Shown: positions 13,441 to 25,605 of the stretch, in pieces | Layout of the letters: the number at the start of each line of letters is the position of its first letter | Position numbering within the stretch: the first letter of the stretch is position 1 | Assembly (NCBI GenBank): GCA_013396915.1 | Contig: VWZL01004335.1 | Coordinates: 620,001 to 684,000 of the forward strand | Source: Stercorarius parasiticus | Lineage: Eukaryota > Chordata > Aves > Charadriiformes > Stercorariidae | Length of the DNA stretch: 64,000 nucleotides | Direction: 5' to 3' | Made by a program: the position numbers and the translations under genes | Notes under the pieces: model-generated | The model's input: the letters and a program-made list of their open reading frames with translations, nothing else | Databases searched by the model: none | Told to the model about the DNA's origin: nothing

Positions 13441-14548
13441 TTCTCATGGAAAAACTGGCTGCTCATGGCCTGGATGAGCATACGATCTGCTGGATGAAGC
13501 ACTGGCCGGATGGATGGTCCCAAAGAGTGGTGGTCAACAGAGTTAAACCCAGCTGGCAGCCAGTCACAAGTGGTGTTCCTCAGGGCTCGGTGTTGGGACC
13601 ATTTCTGTTTAACATCTTTATTGATGATCTTGATAAGGACATAGAGTGGATCATCAGTAAGTTCGCAGATGACACCAGGTTAAGCAGGAGTGTTGATCTG
13701 CCTGAGGACAGGGAGGCTCTACAGAGAGACTTGGAGAGATTGGATCGATGGGCCAACGCTAATGGAATGAGCTTCAACAAGGCCAAGTGCCAGGTCCTGC
13801 ACTTGGGCCACAGCAACCCCATGCATCGCTACAGGCTTGGAGAAGTGTGGCTGGAGAGCTGCCTGGCAGAAAAGGACCTGGGGGTTCTGATCGACAAGCA
13901 GCTGAATATGAGCCAGCAGTGTGCCCAGGTGGCCAAGAAAGCCAATGGCATCCTGGCTTGTATTAGAAATAGTGTGACCAGCAGAAGTAGGGAGGTGATT
14001 GTCCCCCTGTACTCAGCACTGGTGAGGCCACACCTTGAGTATTGTGTCCAGTTTTGGGCACCTCAATACGAGAGAGATATCGAGGTGCTGGAGCGAGTGC
14101 AGAGGAGGGCAACGAAGCTGCTGAAGGGCCCGGAGAATAAATCTTATGAGGAGCAATTGAAGGAGCTGGGACTGTTTAGTTTGAGGAAGAGGAGGCTGAG
14201 GGGAGACCTCATCACTCTCTACAACTACTTGAAAGGACATTGTAGAGAGGCTGGTGCCGATCTCTTCTCACAGGTAATTAGCGATAGAACGAGAGGGAAT
14301 GGCTTCAAGCTGCAACAGGGTAGGTTTAGACTGGACATTAGGAAAAAATTCTTCCCAGAAAGAGTGGTCAGACACTGGAATAGGCTGCCCAGGGAGGTGG
14401 TGGAGTCACCATCCCTGGATGTGTTTAAGGGTCGTTTAGATGTGGTGTTGGGGGATATGGTGTAGGGGAGAACTTTGTAGAGTGGCATTGACGGTTGGAC
14501 CCGATGATCCCAAGGGTCTTTTCCAACCTAAATGATTCTATGATTCTC
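13441..14548 (+). mobile_element. CR1 LINE, 5'-truncated, well preserved
   Basis: A 1.1-kb CR1 copy covers the second half of ORF2 and the full 3' end. It begins abruptly inside ORF2, as is normal for CR1 truncated during reverse transcription. It ends ggttggacccgatgatcc...ccaacctaaatgattctatgattctc, the typical CR1 tail with its short terminal repeats. The frame stays open for 339 codons to TAG 14463-14465, so the insertion is younger than the other copies here. No clear target-site duplication is visible. It lies about 21 kb upstream of RUNX2 P1, in the same orientation. Confidence 0.93.
13446..14465 (+). pseudogene. CR1 ORF2 C-terminal half: reverse transcriptase palm and C-terminal domain (truncated)
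   Basis: CR1 ORF2 normally encodes an N-terminal endonuclease plus a reverse transcriptase that copies the element at its target. This fragment lacks the endonuclease and the first reverse-transcriptase blocks. Visible motifs are PQGSVLGP at residues 45-52, FNIFIDDLD around 55-63, and the catalytic FADD at 73-76 (the YxDD-type aspartates). Next come LHLGH near 118-122 and DLGVLID near 144-150. The C-terminal region has [28 protein letters not shown] and [15 protein letters not shown]. The nominal Met start is chance, since the true start lies in the missing 5' part. The frame is uninterrupted, but the protein cannot be functional alone. Confidence 0.9.
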
Positions 14549-14991
14549 CCATGATTTCAAAGAATCTAGGGTCCAATCCCAAAATCAGAAGTTCCAATAA
14601 ACCAGTATACAGTGCTGGAAGTCAGGTGTCATTTCTCTGTTGAGGGGAGAGTCTCTTTAAAGGGCTGCTCTCACAAACCCAGCACATATAGGAGATGATC
14701 CCACCCCAGCCAAGCCTCACTGAATTGCTTCCACAAGCAGAGATGCTGATTTATAAAAATGAATGCAGGAATTGTTTCAAAGACGAAATGTGATGAACGT
14801 CATAGAAGACCTTAGGATTGACTGATGGATTGTTTCTGTTTCTTTGGGTTTTTTTTAATTACTGAAGGAAAAAGAAAGATGACAAAGCTTGCCCTAACAA
14901 GATGAAAAATTCTTAGCTACGCTTATTTGAGAAGTTTTAATGATACAAACATTATATGGAAATGTAACAGAAGTAAACAATCAGTCTTAAC

Positions 14992-15048
14992 TACTAGATG
15001 ACCTTTAGAGGTCCCTTCCAACCCGACACATTCTACGATTCTATGATA
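14992..15048 (+). mobile_element. CR1 3'-terminal fragment (57 bp)
   Basis: tactagatgacctttagagg...cccttccaacccgac...attctacgattctatgat is the extreme 3' end of a CR1 LINE. It lies only 440 bp downstream of the larger copy and in the same orientation, but is a separate tail and therefore a separate, severely truncated insertion. Confidence 0.85.
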
Positions 15049-18000
15049 ATAAAGTGGTTGTACTCTAAGAAAAAACAATTAATTCAGAATGTTTAAAAAG
15101 AAGAAGAAAAAAACATATCTGAGCTTTAGGTCCAGCTAGGCAGTCTAGAAGAGCAGCTTTGATGTCAACAACAACACTATTTTGCACCATTCAGGCAAAA
15201 GAATGGAAAAGTACTTTAAAGACCTGCCCCAGGGACATACTCCGCGCAACAACTACAGCAGCACACATTATGGCAAAGATTCTGACAGTAACATCAAAGT
15301 AACAAATTGCACTTCATGGCCTTGTTCTCCATCAACTGGAGTATGAAATACTTACCCAATGGATGAAGCATGATGTTTCTGAGGGGACCAAATATCTATG
15401 TATAAGTAAGTCAGCCTACACTTCCTCCAAAGGCAGTGGAGAGAAACGTGTTATGATGCACCTAGTTGATTTTAGACACTTAATTTCAAGTGAATCACTA
15501 ACTAAAATCGCTTATTTCTTTCTGTTGGCTATAGACACAAAGGTTACGCTTACTCTCTCAGGTGCATATGCTGACAATGCAGGCACATGAAGTTAATGAA
15601 ACTAATCCCTCTTGCAACAACTATTCAGCCGTAATGAACAGGAAGATAAGATTCGTGCGTGAGCAGCACAAGAAAATGACAACATCTACTTAGAGTTACA
15701 ACAGAAGTTTCTGCCATCAATGAGAGGTTTCCCACCAAGGAGGAACATGCACTTCAACAAGACCCATCCTTTATCCAGGGGATGCTGCAATGAGAACAAG
15801 CAAGGTTCAGACGTACGCGCTCCTGAAACTCCAAGGCAGCGAAAGCAGTCTTCACCAACAGACCCAGAAGGTCTCGGAACCAGAACTGCCCTAGTGTTTT
15901 TAAAACTCTTATCCAACTCTAGGGGGTGAAAATATTCTGGGTAACAGAAGGATTCAGAGGGGAAACACACTAAATCTTTCCCCTTACCCAATGGAAAGAC
16001 TGAGCTCAGTTCTGTGCTTACACCGAAGACATTTCTGTTGCAATTCACAACAAAATCTATTGACCTGTGGATATTTTTATTACTGAAAATAGCATAGTAA
16101 ACCTCTCACTTGTCGATATCAATCTGAAATAACTGAGATCGTTTACCTAGGTGGTGGGAATCATTCAATTAACATGAGATGTAAGCACCATAAGTCAAAA
16201 GAAGAAGGGTTACAAAACTATTCCCTCTGTCAGCGTAGAATCATTTGACGATACCACCAAACCCATGAGCTACCGTATCATCGTGCATCACCTGTATGTC
16301 ATGGCCCTGACGGAAAGCAGAAAGACTTCATGAAGCCTCTTTCTTCTCTCAAAGTTGAGTTCCAAGGAACGGAAATGCTTCTAGAACGTAGCCCAGCTCT
16401 CAGATTATCTACTAATTGAAAGAAATAATCTTCCCGCAGAATATACTTATATTGCATAACTCATTTGCAGTTGCTGATGTTGAGGACAAGTTAACAAGAC
16501 AAAGATAAGCAAAGGGCGGCTTTAGAAAAAACTAAATGGGAGACTACAATTTCCACTAACCTGCCTTACCAGTGTAACATCCACCAAGATTAAGTACAGT
16601 CGCTATTTAAAATAGTAAAATAAACTCTGGGTATCCCTCGCCAGCACTGCTTGTAGTGTTAAGAAACAAGGCTTATGCAATTGCACTGACCAGGCATCTA
16701 CCTCCCTCATCCCTCTTAATTTTGTCAAATGTTGCTGAAACGGGCCAATGAGCAAAGGGGTAATAGCGATGCAGAAGTTTTGTAAAAGTAAAGTGTTGTG
16801 TAAAGAAAAGAGCCTTAAATCTGCTGTGATCCAGCTCCCTTGCCATATCAAAGCAGGAAAGACTAGAGCTGAAGCTTCTGGACAGGAGAAAAGCACGACT
16901 CAAATACCAAGAAAAATAGGCTCATTGAATAACTTGTTCAATGGTTTTATAACTGAACACTTACATGGACAACAATTATCCGTTAGTACCCAAACATGTC
17001 TTGGATCCTTGAGAGCTTGTATTCAAATATGTTTTGAAAGAAATACAAACCTCATGATCTGAGGTTTAAAATTTTATCTCAGTATTAAGGATTACCATGA
17101 GACCTTCTCAGAAAGCTGATTATCCCATGTATCTACTGCAAAGTTTCTTTCATCTTTCTCTAAAACATGTGCTGATGGCCATAATACAATACAATACCTC
17201 AAGTTAAAGTGGAGTTTAAAAACTCCTAAATTCCTTTTATATAAAACTTATGAAATATGCTTGTATTTCAGAAACTTAAATCACTAACTGATGGTCGGGT
17301 GGATTTTTCCCACCCATATGAGCAGGCTATTGCACAGCTGTCCCCTTTCACAATTCTTATACTTTTTTCTTAAGTAACTGATTCTGGCCGCTGCTACAGA
17401 CAAAATACTGAAATCCATGAACAAGAGACTCAATATTGGTTTGTTACAACAAGCCGTAAATTCCTCCTGATGAAACACTTTGTTTACGTTTTTAAAAGTT
17501 ATTTTCTTGCTGCTTCTGAAAAAAAAAACAAACAGTATTTATATTTACACAATACTAATTTGAAAATACTAATGATGCCATACATACCTCCATATTATGC
17601 TACTTGTCTTGCCCAACCCACATTCCAGGCTTTTCCAGAGATTAGCAAATACATCTGGCTACAGGATTTTCAGTTTTACATGCTCTCAAAATATTCACGC
17701 TGCTACAAGAGTTGAGCAATTAAAAAAAAAATAACAGTATTTTTGGCAAAAATCAAAATGAATTTGCTACTTGAGAGGGTTGGTTTTGGATTTTTTTTTA
17801 ACTAGTCTTATACTATTACAGTAACATCAGACACTTAAAAGCTTCACGAAGTCTACGCCTTAAAATAAATTGTCCTTTTAAACAAGAAAAAGGTAACAAT
17901 TTCACCTCAAATGTCCTTCTCGGCCACACTGTAATGCCTGTCCATTTTCGCGGCACGTACAGAGAAGCGTGCATGGACACTGCGTAGGCTATCCCCCAAA

Positions 18001-20054
18001 AGCTTGTCAGGCAACAAAAATTTCATCCTACCAGCCCAGCTCTGTAAAGTAATTTCTCAAAATATAAAAATACATTTGACAACTGCTGACCTGAATTTTC
18101 AGTGTCATTTGAAAAAAAAAAAAAAAAAAAAAAAATAAATTAAAAAAAAAACCAAACCAACAGACCCCCTTAAAAAGTTTTTTGGGGGATGAGGGGGTTC
18201 ACAGGCAGGAGGGGGAGAAAGAAGTCTACAGTGAAATATGCCTTACAACAGATACTCCATAATAAATCTAAGAACTAGAGATTGGAAAAGCGGCTCAATT
18301 ACCTTGTTCTCACTCTGACAGAGGCGTCAGGCTTTTAAATAATCACATGGCAATGCAGAAATCAACAGCCAGGCCACAAAACTGCTACCTCACAAAACTC
18401 GTTAATGGATGAGAAAGAGGAAGGGGAAGTTAGAAATTTTTACCTACTACCTCTGGAAATAATCAGGATTCAGGGAACACGGGACAGAGTTTTATGCAAC
18501 CATTAAAGAACCACATACAATATGTGTGGTCCTTCTGTAATCCAAAAACACGGTATTGACGCTTTTGAATAGAGTTCTGAATCTACTTCGGATGTGATTA
18601 GATACATTTGCACCAATCAATCTTTCGAAAGGAAGTTTTGATTTACTAGTCTACTGTGTTGAAATGTTTGAAAAAGAAAACATTAAGTGTTTGAATATAA
18701 TCATCATAAATCTGTGACGATATAAGGATAAATCAGTCCAGATGGCAGTGTGATAACATTTTGTGTTTCTCATCTATAAAAAGATGTATAAAGTTCACCC
18801 TCAGGCATGTATAAAAGCTTGCTTGAAATCTAAGATGATAACTGCTGGATTCAAAACTGAAATAAATAAAAAAAAAATCTCAAGTGTTTAATAATAAATA
18901 CACATATTATGGTTTCAGTATATTTTGCCTGTCTATTCTGTTAAGATTTATTATAAATCATCATCTATAATGTTATATTTTGAAACTTTACTGGAGCTTT
19001 TTCATTATTAAGCACACCTTAAGGCTTAATTTTGTTTGTACCTGAGGATGAAATGGAACCAAATTTATGCCCAAAGGCTTTCATCAAAGCATACTTTTAG
19101 GAAATAAGTAGGATAACATTAAATACATGAGTGAATCCCTCCCAAAAGTCAGTCATTTTAGATAAACGAATAAACCTTTAGTAGCCTTAATACTATAGCT
19201 TTCAATGGGGCTGCTTCCTTCAGAAAAGGACTGCAAGATTAAGGTGCGGATTATTAAACCCAGCATTTTCCAGACATTTTTAAGTGGTAACTCCTTTCCC
19301 ATTTGAAGCCTTACTTTTATGATAGGTACAGCTACCGAGGGTAGCCATATAGCTTTCAATAGGCCAATTCTTCCAGAAAGACCCAGTAAAATCACGAAGA
19401 TGATCAACAACTGGAGCACAAAATATCAGCATTCAAAGAACCAGACTTAAAAGTGTCAACAAAATAAAGAAGAGATTTAAATACGGACAACAACAACAGA
19501 AAAATCTGAAAAACCTCAGACTGAATACCCTGATACAACAAAACCGGAAAATACCTTATTGTTTTAAAAAAATCACAGTGAAATACTAAAGTCTGGATGA
19601 CCAATAAATTACAAAACAAATGAATGCTACTGAGGCGATATGCTTTTGAAAATACTTCTACAGAAGTACAGCCTACTTACCTTTATAAGCATAAACAATT
19701 AAAGTTCTTCCATTTCTGCATCCTGATTTTTACACCTGTTATTCATTTACGCACTGACATCAAATCTTTGAAGATTTGGTGAGTTTTTTCCCCACGGTAA
19801 CACACTGTTACACAGCACGCAGCACTATAATCTAGATACCGTTATCAGTACATCTATACACAAAACCTTCAGACCTGGGATCTGTACAGAGACCAAATAC
19901 TCTCTATAAAGGCCAATACTGAATTCTTCGGGAAAGCCCCTACTTGGTTTTCTCTCCAACAGACCTAAAGTTTAGCCTCATTTTACCACTAGACAACTGT
20001 GGTTTATTGCTATAGATAAACCTCACCTACACGATCACCTTTTGTTCCTTTTTA
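15049..20054. other. Flanking sequence, nothing recognised
   Basis: AT-rich sequence. A 24-base A-run lies at 18,112-18,135 with a second A-run soon after. The open frames at 15,686-16,048 (minus, 120 codons) and 16,748-17,062 (plus, 104 codons) have no recognisable family. A faint CR1-like tail may lie near 18,270-18,335 but is too diverged to call. Confidence 0.5.
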
Positions 20055-20700
20055 AGCTACTATATTTTTTGGCTTCTACAGTACCTTGTGGCAACGAGTT
20101 GATGAATTCAACAATTTAATTACGCACTGTTAAAAAACTACTTCCTCGTGTTCATTTTAAGCCTGCCATCTGCTAATTTAATTAGGTGCCCCTAGTTTTT
20201 GTTATGAAAAATGGGAATAATTGTTCCCATTCACTTTCTCCACATTGCTCATAATTCTAGATTTCTATCACATTCCCCTCCCAGTTGTCTCTTTCCAGGC
20301 TTTAGCAGCTTGCCAATTTAGTTTCTCCTTGTACGGAATTCATTCAGTTCTTTTCTAATTCTAGAATATCGTTTTTCTAATAGGGTGAGCGGAACAGCAG
20401 AACTGCTAGTAACACTCTCTTCCTCACACACTCGCAATTCCTTTAAAATCTAATGAATCTTTGACAACTACTAAGCTTTGAGAGGTATCCAGTGTGAATC
20501 TCAGAGCTCTTCTTCTATGAAAATAAACAGCACAGATCTCGTGCACACGACTCTGGGTTTATCAGCAATGGATCTCACCTATTGTATCACCCACTCAATT
20601 CTGTGAAATGCTTTTGTGTCTCCACACAATCAGCATTTGATTTCAGTACTCTAAATAACTTTCTCAAGCTTTCTCACTTGTCCAAGATCCTTGGTAGTTC
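20055..20700 (-). mobile_element. Ancient CR1 LINE, highly diverged
   Basis: The plus strand carries antisense CR1 of the old amniote type, best known from turtles and crocodilians: acttcctcgtgttcatttta, ttaggtgcccctagtttttg, actttctccacattgctcat, atttctatcacattcccctc, ttgtctctttccaggcttt. A farther block at 20,575-20,690 (cctattgtatcacccactca, aatcagcatttgatttc, actctaaataactttc) matches the reverse-transcriptase part of the same family. All frames are broken. It is far more diverged than the avian-type copies in this window, implying insertion before or early in bird evolution. Confidence 0.75.
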
Positions 20701-22111
20701 TCACAAGTAACTTTGCTCTAGTGTGAAAATAAACTATTCCGACCCTTAATTTCTCATCTTTTATTTAGCTGGCATCTTGTAAAAGAATCTCTTCTTTATA
20801 TCCCACCACATTTTGTAAAGCTACTGAGACACGGAAGCTACTAAAAAGCCACAAAATTACTTACTTAAAGATTAGAACTACTGGGCTTCCACCAAATTCT
20901 ATGCCAATGTGGCCATTACTCCTTAGCAACAAGACAGAACCTGAAAACGTGCAGTTTTGAAGCTCCTTTTTAGACAGGATGTTCAGCAGAAATGATAAAT
21001 AATTTTCTGGCAAAACAATGTGCAGTATTAACATTTAATTGATACTCAGTGATTTTAGACATCTATTCATTCTTCCAAGAAAACTTATTTTTAATCGATA
21101 GCTATAGTCATTAAATAAAACCCTATTTTGTACTATATGTGGAACAAGCAATAATGAACTACATTGAATATTGTTTGATTAAATTAAGTAGCAATACTTG
21201 AAAATAATAAACATTTCTGCTCTCCACATTTTTTAATTCAAACCGCACAAAAAGAAGCTGCATATCATGAATACAGGATACAAAAAAAAGGGTAATCAAC
21301 TCTCACATGACGACTGAATTTTGTGTTAAGCCATGAATGATCTAAATTGAAGTTACATAAACAGAAAACTAATGCCGCTGGCAAACAGCCCCGTCCTGTA
21401 ACGTTCTATTTGGGAATCGCTGGTTAAAGAAAGAGACGCTGAGCTTTGACAAAGAACGATATGGGAGATGACATCAACTTCTTTCAGCAAATGAGCTCAG
21501 CGTGCCAGCTAGCTGACAAATTAGCTTCTAAAAACCACTAACAGTAGCTTACAAAGTCACAGCTGTTATCCTGTTTTGAACAACAAAATGTTGATCTCAG
21601 TTGAAATGTCTAGTTTTACAGAAGATTTGTAAGTGCCCTGATTTTTTTTTTTTCTTTTTTTAAACAAAGCAAGAAGTTATACTGAGAAAAGCACAAGGGA
21701 CAGGCAATGACTGCGCTCTGATGACTCCATGGTGATGTTTAATAGACAGGATTAAGTATAACACTTGCTTATGTTCTGCACTCTCCTTAAATTTAAAAAA
21801 AATCCCTAGAGTTACAGGCTCAGTAGGAACATAAATCTACAAATATGAAAGTACCATAGTCACAAGCAATTTCTTCAGCTAACTCAAGCTGTTCCCAGGA
21901 TATTAACTATCATAGTGGGAAGAAATGTATCAGAAAACCTGGCAACAGAAAAGCTGTAGGAGATTCCATCAAGGGAGTTAAATAAATTGAAAGATGCTAA
22001 TACTCTACTAAACAAATATTCTACAATGCTGACTATTGGAAAAAGTAAACAAAAAGATCTTAATGTTACTTACCACTTCAACTATTTAAATAGTGTAAAT
22101 AATTAAATAGT
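20701..22111. other. Flanking sequence, nothing recognised
   Basis: AT-rich unique sequence between the ancient and younger CR1 copies. No gene, RNA or further repeat recognised beyond T- and A-runs near 21,640-21,662. Confidence 0.5.
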
Positions 22112-22602
22112 ATCATAGAATCATAGAATGGGTAGAGTCGGAAAAGACCTTTAAAGATCATCTAGTTCCAAGCCCCCTGCCATGGGCAGGGATACCTCCC
22201 ACTAGATCAGGTTACCCAAAGTCTCATCCAGTCTGGCCTTGAGCACTTCCAGGGATGGGGCATCCACAGCTTCTCTGGGCAACCAGTTCCAGTGCCTCAC
22301 CACCCTCACAGGAAAGAATTTTTTCCTAATACCTAATCTAAATCTCCCCTCTTCCAGTTTGAAGCTGTTACCCCTCGTCCTATCACTACACTCCCTGATA
22401 ACGAGTCCCTCCCCACCTTTCCTGTAGCCCCCTTCAGATACTGGAAGGGGCTATAAGGTCTCCCCGGAGCCTTCTCTTCTCCAGGCTGAACAGCCCCAAC
22501 TCTCTCAGCCTGTCCTCACAGCAGAGCTGCTCCAGCCCTCTCATCATTTTTGTGGCCTCCTCTGGACGTGCTCCAACAGGTCCATGTCTTTCTTATGTTG
22601 GT
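22112..22602 (-). mobile_element. CR1 LINE, 5'-truncated, minus strand
   Basis: The plus strand starts atcatagaatcatagaatgg (the CR1 3' repeats in reverse). It runs through gatcatctagttcca, ccccctgccatgggcaggg, ttccagggatgggg, ctctgggcaacc and ggaaagaattttttcctaat into the ORF2 C-terminal domain (gagccttctcttctccaggctgaac, cctctggacgtgctccaac). It stops at cttatgttgg. About 490 bp remain, encoding only the C-terminal end of ORF2 in broken form. Confidence 0.92.
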
Positions 22603-22768
22603 AAAATACCACACACAGAATGACAGCCTTCTCTATTTCTCAGTTATAGGGGACTAAAAACTGTACTAAACACAACAGAGGCAAACTCCTGTGACCTTCC
22701 TCGTTGTTCATCCCTCAAATGACTTAAGTTAAATTTATTAAATTTAAAAAAAAAGAAAAAAGAAAACT

Positions 22769-22920
22769 ATCATTCCCATTTTACAGATGACAAAGCGAAG
22801 GCCAGAGCAACTTACAAGACTTCCTGAAGGCTCACAGAGAAGTCTGTGGTCTAGCCTGTAGCTAAACTCACCTCTCAAGCACGAGACTACAGCTCTTTAC
22901 TAGTATAGCATTCTCTCTGC
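22769..22920 (+). mobile_element. MIR-like (CORE) SINE remnant
   Basis: The order cattcccattttacagatgac, gaaggccagagcaactta, caagacttcctgaaggctcacagag, agtctgtgg, ctctttactagtatagcattctc follows the MIR consensus (cccattttacagatgagg, gaggcccagagaggt, cttgcccaaggtcacacagc, agtctgtggc, ctctnnccactannccat). The match is in register over about 150 bp. MIRs are pre-avian tRNA-derived SINEs and are sparse and diverged in birds, which fits. A-rich sequence immediately precedes it. Confidence 0.6.
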
Positions 22921-22984
22921 TTTTTTACAGGTCTTTCACCTCCATAAAATTGCAATAACTTCATCATAATACTCCTGATTTGTG

Positions 22985-23110
22985 GTAATGAGAGGAATAA
23001 TCAAGCCAAGACAGATGCATGCTAAGTTCAAGTGACCAGCCCAAAGCCAACAAAAAAAAAAAAAAAAACACTGGTCAAACCTTGGATTGAAACTTCTGAA
23101 ATCCTATGTT
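22985..23110 (+). mobile_element. Second possible MIR-like SINE remnant
   Basis: caagtgaccagcccaaagcc, then after an inserted A-run ggtcaaaccttggattgaaa and cttctgaaatcctatg, resemble the MIR middle and right parts (gtgacttgcccaaggtcac, agctgggattcgaaccc, tctgactcc). The match is short and interrupted by 18 A at 23,051-23,068, so this is tentative. It could be a duplicate of the element just to its left. Confidence 0.35.
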
Positions 23111-25377
23111 TAGATAGCTAATAAAGACTTTTATTTAATAATGCTACATAAAGACTCTTTCTATCAGCACATTTTCTTTTTTTTTTTTTTATATTTAAAA
23201 AAAGTAGAGATAGCATGATAATGAACTAAATAAGACTGCAGGCATGTTGAGAGCTGAACACAACCACATATTTTCAACAGCAAGCCTAGTACTTATTTTA
23301 GAACAGGTACTACCAACTCCAAAATCCAGATCCAGAATCAGTCTGTCCCCCTTATGTATTTGTAAGACAGAAATTAACTTGTTTACCTCCTAAACAAGCA
23401 TGAAGGAAGATAGAAGCAGCTAACAATTAATATCTGAAATCATAAAACACAGCGAGTTCCATTCACAAATACCCTGTTTGTTAACAAAGCAAAAAGCAGC
23501 AATACAGAAGACAGAAGAAACATTTTTCTCCTTGTTTTCTTGGTTCTCTCTCTTTCCACAGAAATATGAGAATTCTGGAAAGTAAGAATTATGCTGTACG
23601 TATTTCTGTACAGCCATCAAAAGAAACGCAAAAAAGAAAAAAGGTATATACAATATTTTAATGATCTTTGCACAGTCTCACAGAAAGAGCGGCTTTGCTA
23701 TTTCTAGAATTCTTCATCTTCAGTACTTTAGCCCCTCCCCACCCCAATTTCACAGATCAGTAACTTGCAAATGAAAAAAAAAAAATATTTACATCAGGGT
23801 CCTTAAAAAGTATTTTAAATACTCTATTTCTCACTAAACCCAAAACTTTTGACTTTGGTAATCAAACATCTCAAAGTAAGACTCTGGTAAAATTAATCCA
23901 GGCAGTACGTATGGTATACATACCTTTGACATACTTATATATCCTAACAGTAAATCAGTGTCCTAAACAATGAAGTGTCTTTTTGGTTCTTGATCTGGAT
24001 ATGGCTTAGTTCAAACACAGCTCCTGTCAAATAAGCAAGATTCAAACCATTGAGATGGAAACATCATCTCAGGATCCATCAGCATACCTCACCTCTCCCT
24101 GTTTTACACTGAAGTGGACCTCAGGGAACACTGCCATCTCCTACCTGTAAGCCACCTGCGAGTTGTCCAACACCCTACATGGCCAGTGTGTCAGGAGTTT
24201 AGGCCACATGAGGATTCTGATATTCAGATGAAGGAGACTTGTAGCCTCAATCTATTACTTCCATTATTGTGATGAAACCTTTTGGTCTCCCACTGGGACC
24301 TAAAAGTTGTATATGTTCTTGATCGTAAAAGTAGACATGCTGAGTTCCGAATTGTTAACTTTATGTTTGGAAAACATATACAATGAAGCTCATCTATGTA
24401 GAAGAATAAAGAAACATCATACTAGATCAGAACAACACTCATCTAACCACGTCCCCTTTTTCTGAAAATGGACCAGGGACTTCAGAAGAATCAATAAAAC
24501 TAAATTATTCCGTAACTAGCCAGTTATTATGCTTACATTTATCATAAAAAAAAAAGTTGTCTCACACAATAATCATGAGGATTAAAGATAAAAGTCTAAA
24601 AAGAAATATCCTTTTAAGTGTTACCCTGGAATTTTATACCTATACGTGCAGTAATAATACTGAGTGCTGTAAAATTACTACTATTCTGTGGCTCTGGTTG
24701 TCACAGAACTCCTGTCTCCTTCACTGCAGAGGTAAGATTTGTTAGGATGAAGGATCAAGGCCAGGTGGTAAAGAAGGTTGTCTTCCAACTCAAGATTAAA
24801 ACCACTCAGTATTCTTCTGGAAAACTGGATCCTGTTCTGCCTCTGAAATACTGAAAACAGTTATTTTAGGAAGTGATCAATCCTTATCCATTCCTTGTTT
24901 AAACCATGGTATTTGACTTGTAAAAGATCATATATCCATCATTGAAAAAAATGAGCTCTTTAAACTTAGAAAGATGCAGAGATAAAGCAAAGCAATTTCA
25001 CAAAAAGTATACTCTAGTTATGTACTCTAGAGTGACTGAGAAGCTGGGGTTTTAATTTGTCTTTTATTTGTTTTAATTTTATTCTCCGTACCTCCACCAA
25101 ATTATATATCTCATATAGAGAATACTTCTCCCAAGAGTACTACGAAGAAAAAAAATAATTAGTATTGGTTAAGTATTCTCATAGCGTGACATGTGCCACA
25201 AAAGAGCACATGAACGTTAGTAATAATTCTTCATAGCAGGGTTTGAATACCGTGCAGGAAAGATGGCAGTCGGCCACACAATGAGCAACGAGAGATAAAA
25301 AGAAAATCACTGAGTAACTAACTCTGAAGTGAGCAGTATTCGTTCCGTGCAAAGAATGAGTCAGGAGTTCTGGGGGG
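23111..25377. other. Flanking sequence, nothing recognised
   Basis: AT-rich sequence with a T-run at 23,178-23,190 and an A-run near 23,776-23,785. No gene or repeat recognised. It ends at a run of seven G (25,371-25,377 region) directly before the assembly gap. Confidence 0.5.
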
Positions 25378-25605
25378 NNNNNNNNNNNNNNNNNNNNNNN
25401 NNNNNNNNNNNNNNNNNNNNNNNNNNNNNNNNNNNNNNNNNNNNNNNNNNNNNNNNNNNNNNNNNNNNNNNNNNNNNNNNNNNNNNNNNNNNNNNNNNNN
25501 NNNNNNNNNNNNNNNNNNNNNNNNNNNNNNNNNNNNNNNNNNNNNNNNNNNNNNNNNNNNNNNNNNNNNNNNNNNNNNNNNNNNNNNNNNNNNNNNNNNN
25601 NNNNN
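25378..25605. other. Assembly gap (228 N)
   Basis: Unresolved bases. The left flank ends in a G-run, suggesting that a GC- or G-rich stretch caused the failure. The long frames that appear to cross it are artefacts of unknown bases. Confidence 1.

Noticed and set aside
13580..14488. Minus-strand frames opposite the 13.4-kb CR1 ORF
   Set aside because: Shadows of the real CR1 ORF2 frame.
15351..15380. Minus-strand ccattgg|gtaagta donor with a nearby cccctcag acceptor
   Set aside because: Would make a 23-nt exon with no other support; many similar donors occur by chance in 64 kb.
15686..16048. 120-codon minus-strand frame, overlapping a plus-strand 69-codon frame
   Set aside because: No family recognised and no supporting promoter or splice signals; length is within the upper range of chance.
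18270..18335. Possible old CR1 tail (agagattggaaaagcggctc)
   Set aside because: Short and diverged; cannot be separated from chance by eye.
19670..19690. Minus-strand ataaag|gtaagta donor
   Set aside because: The upstream sequence has stops in frames I checked and does not match the SUPT3H protein as I remember it.
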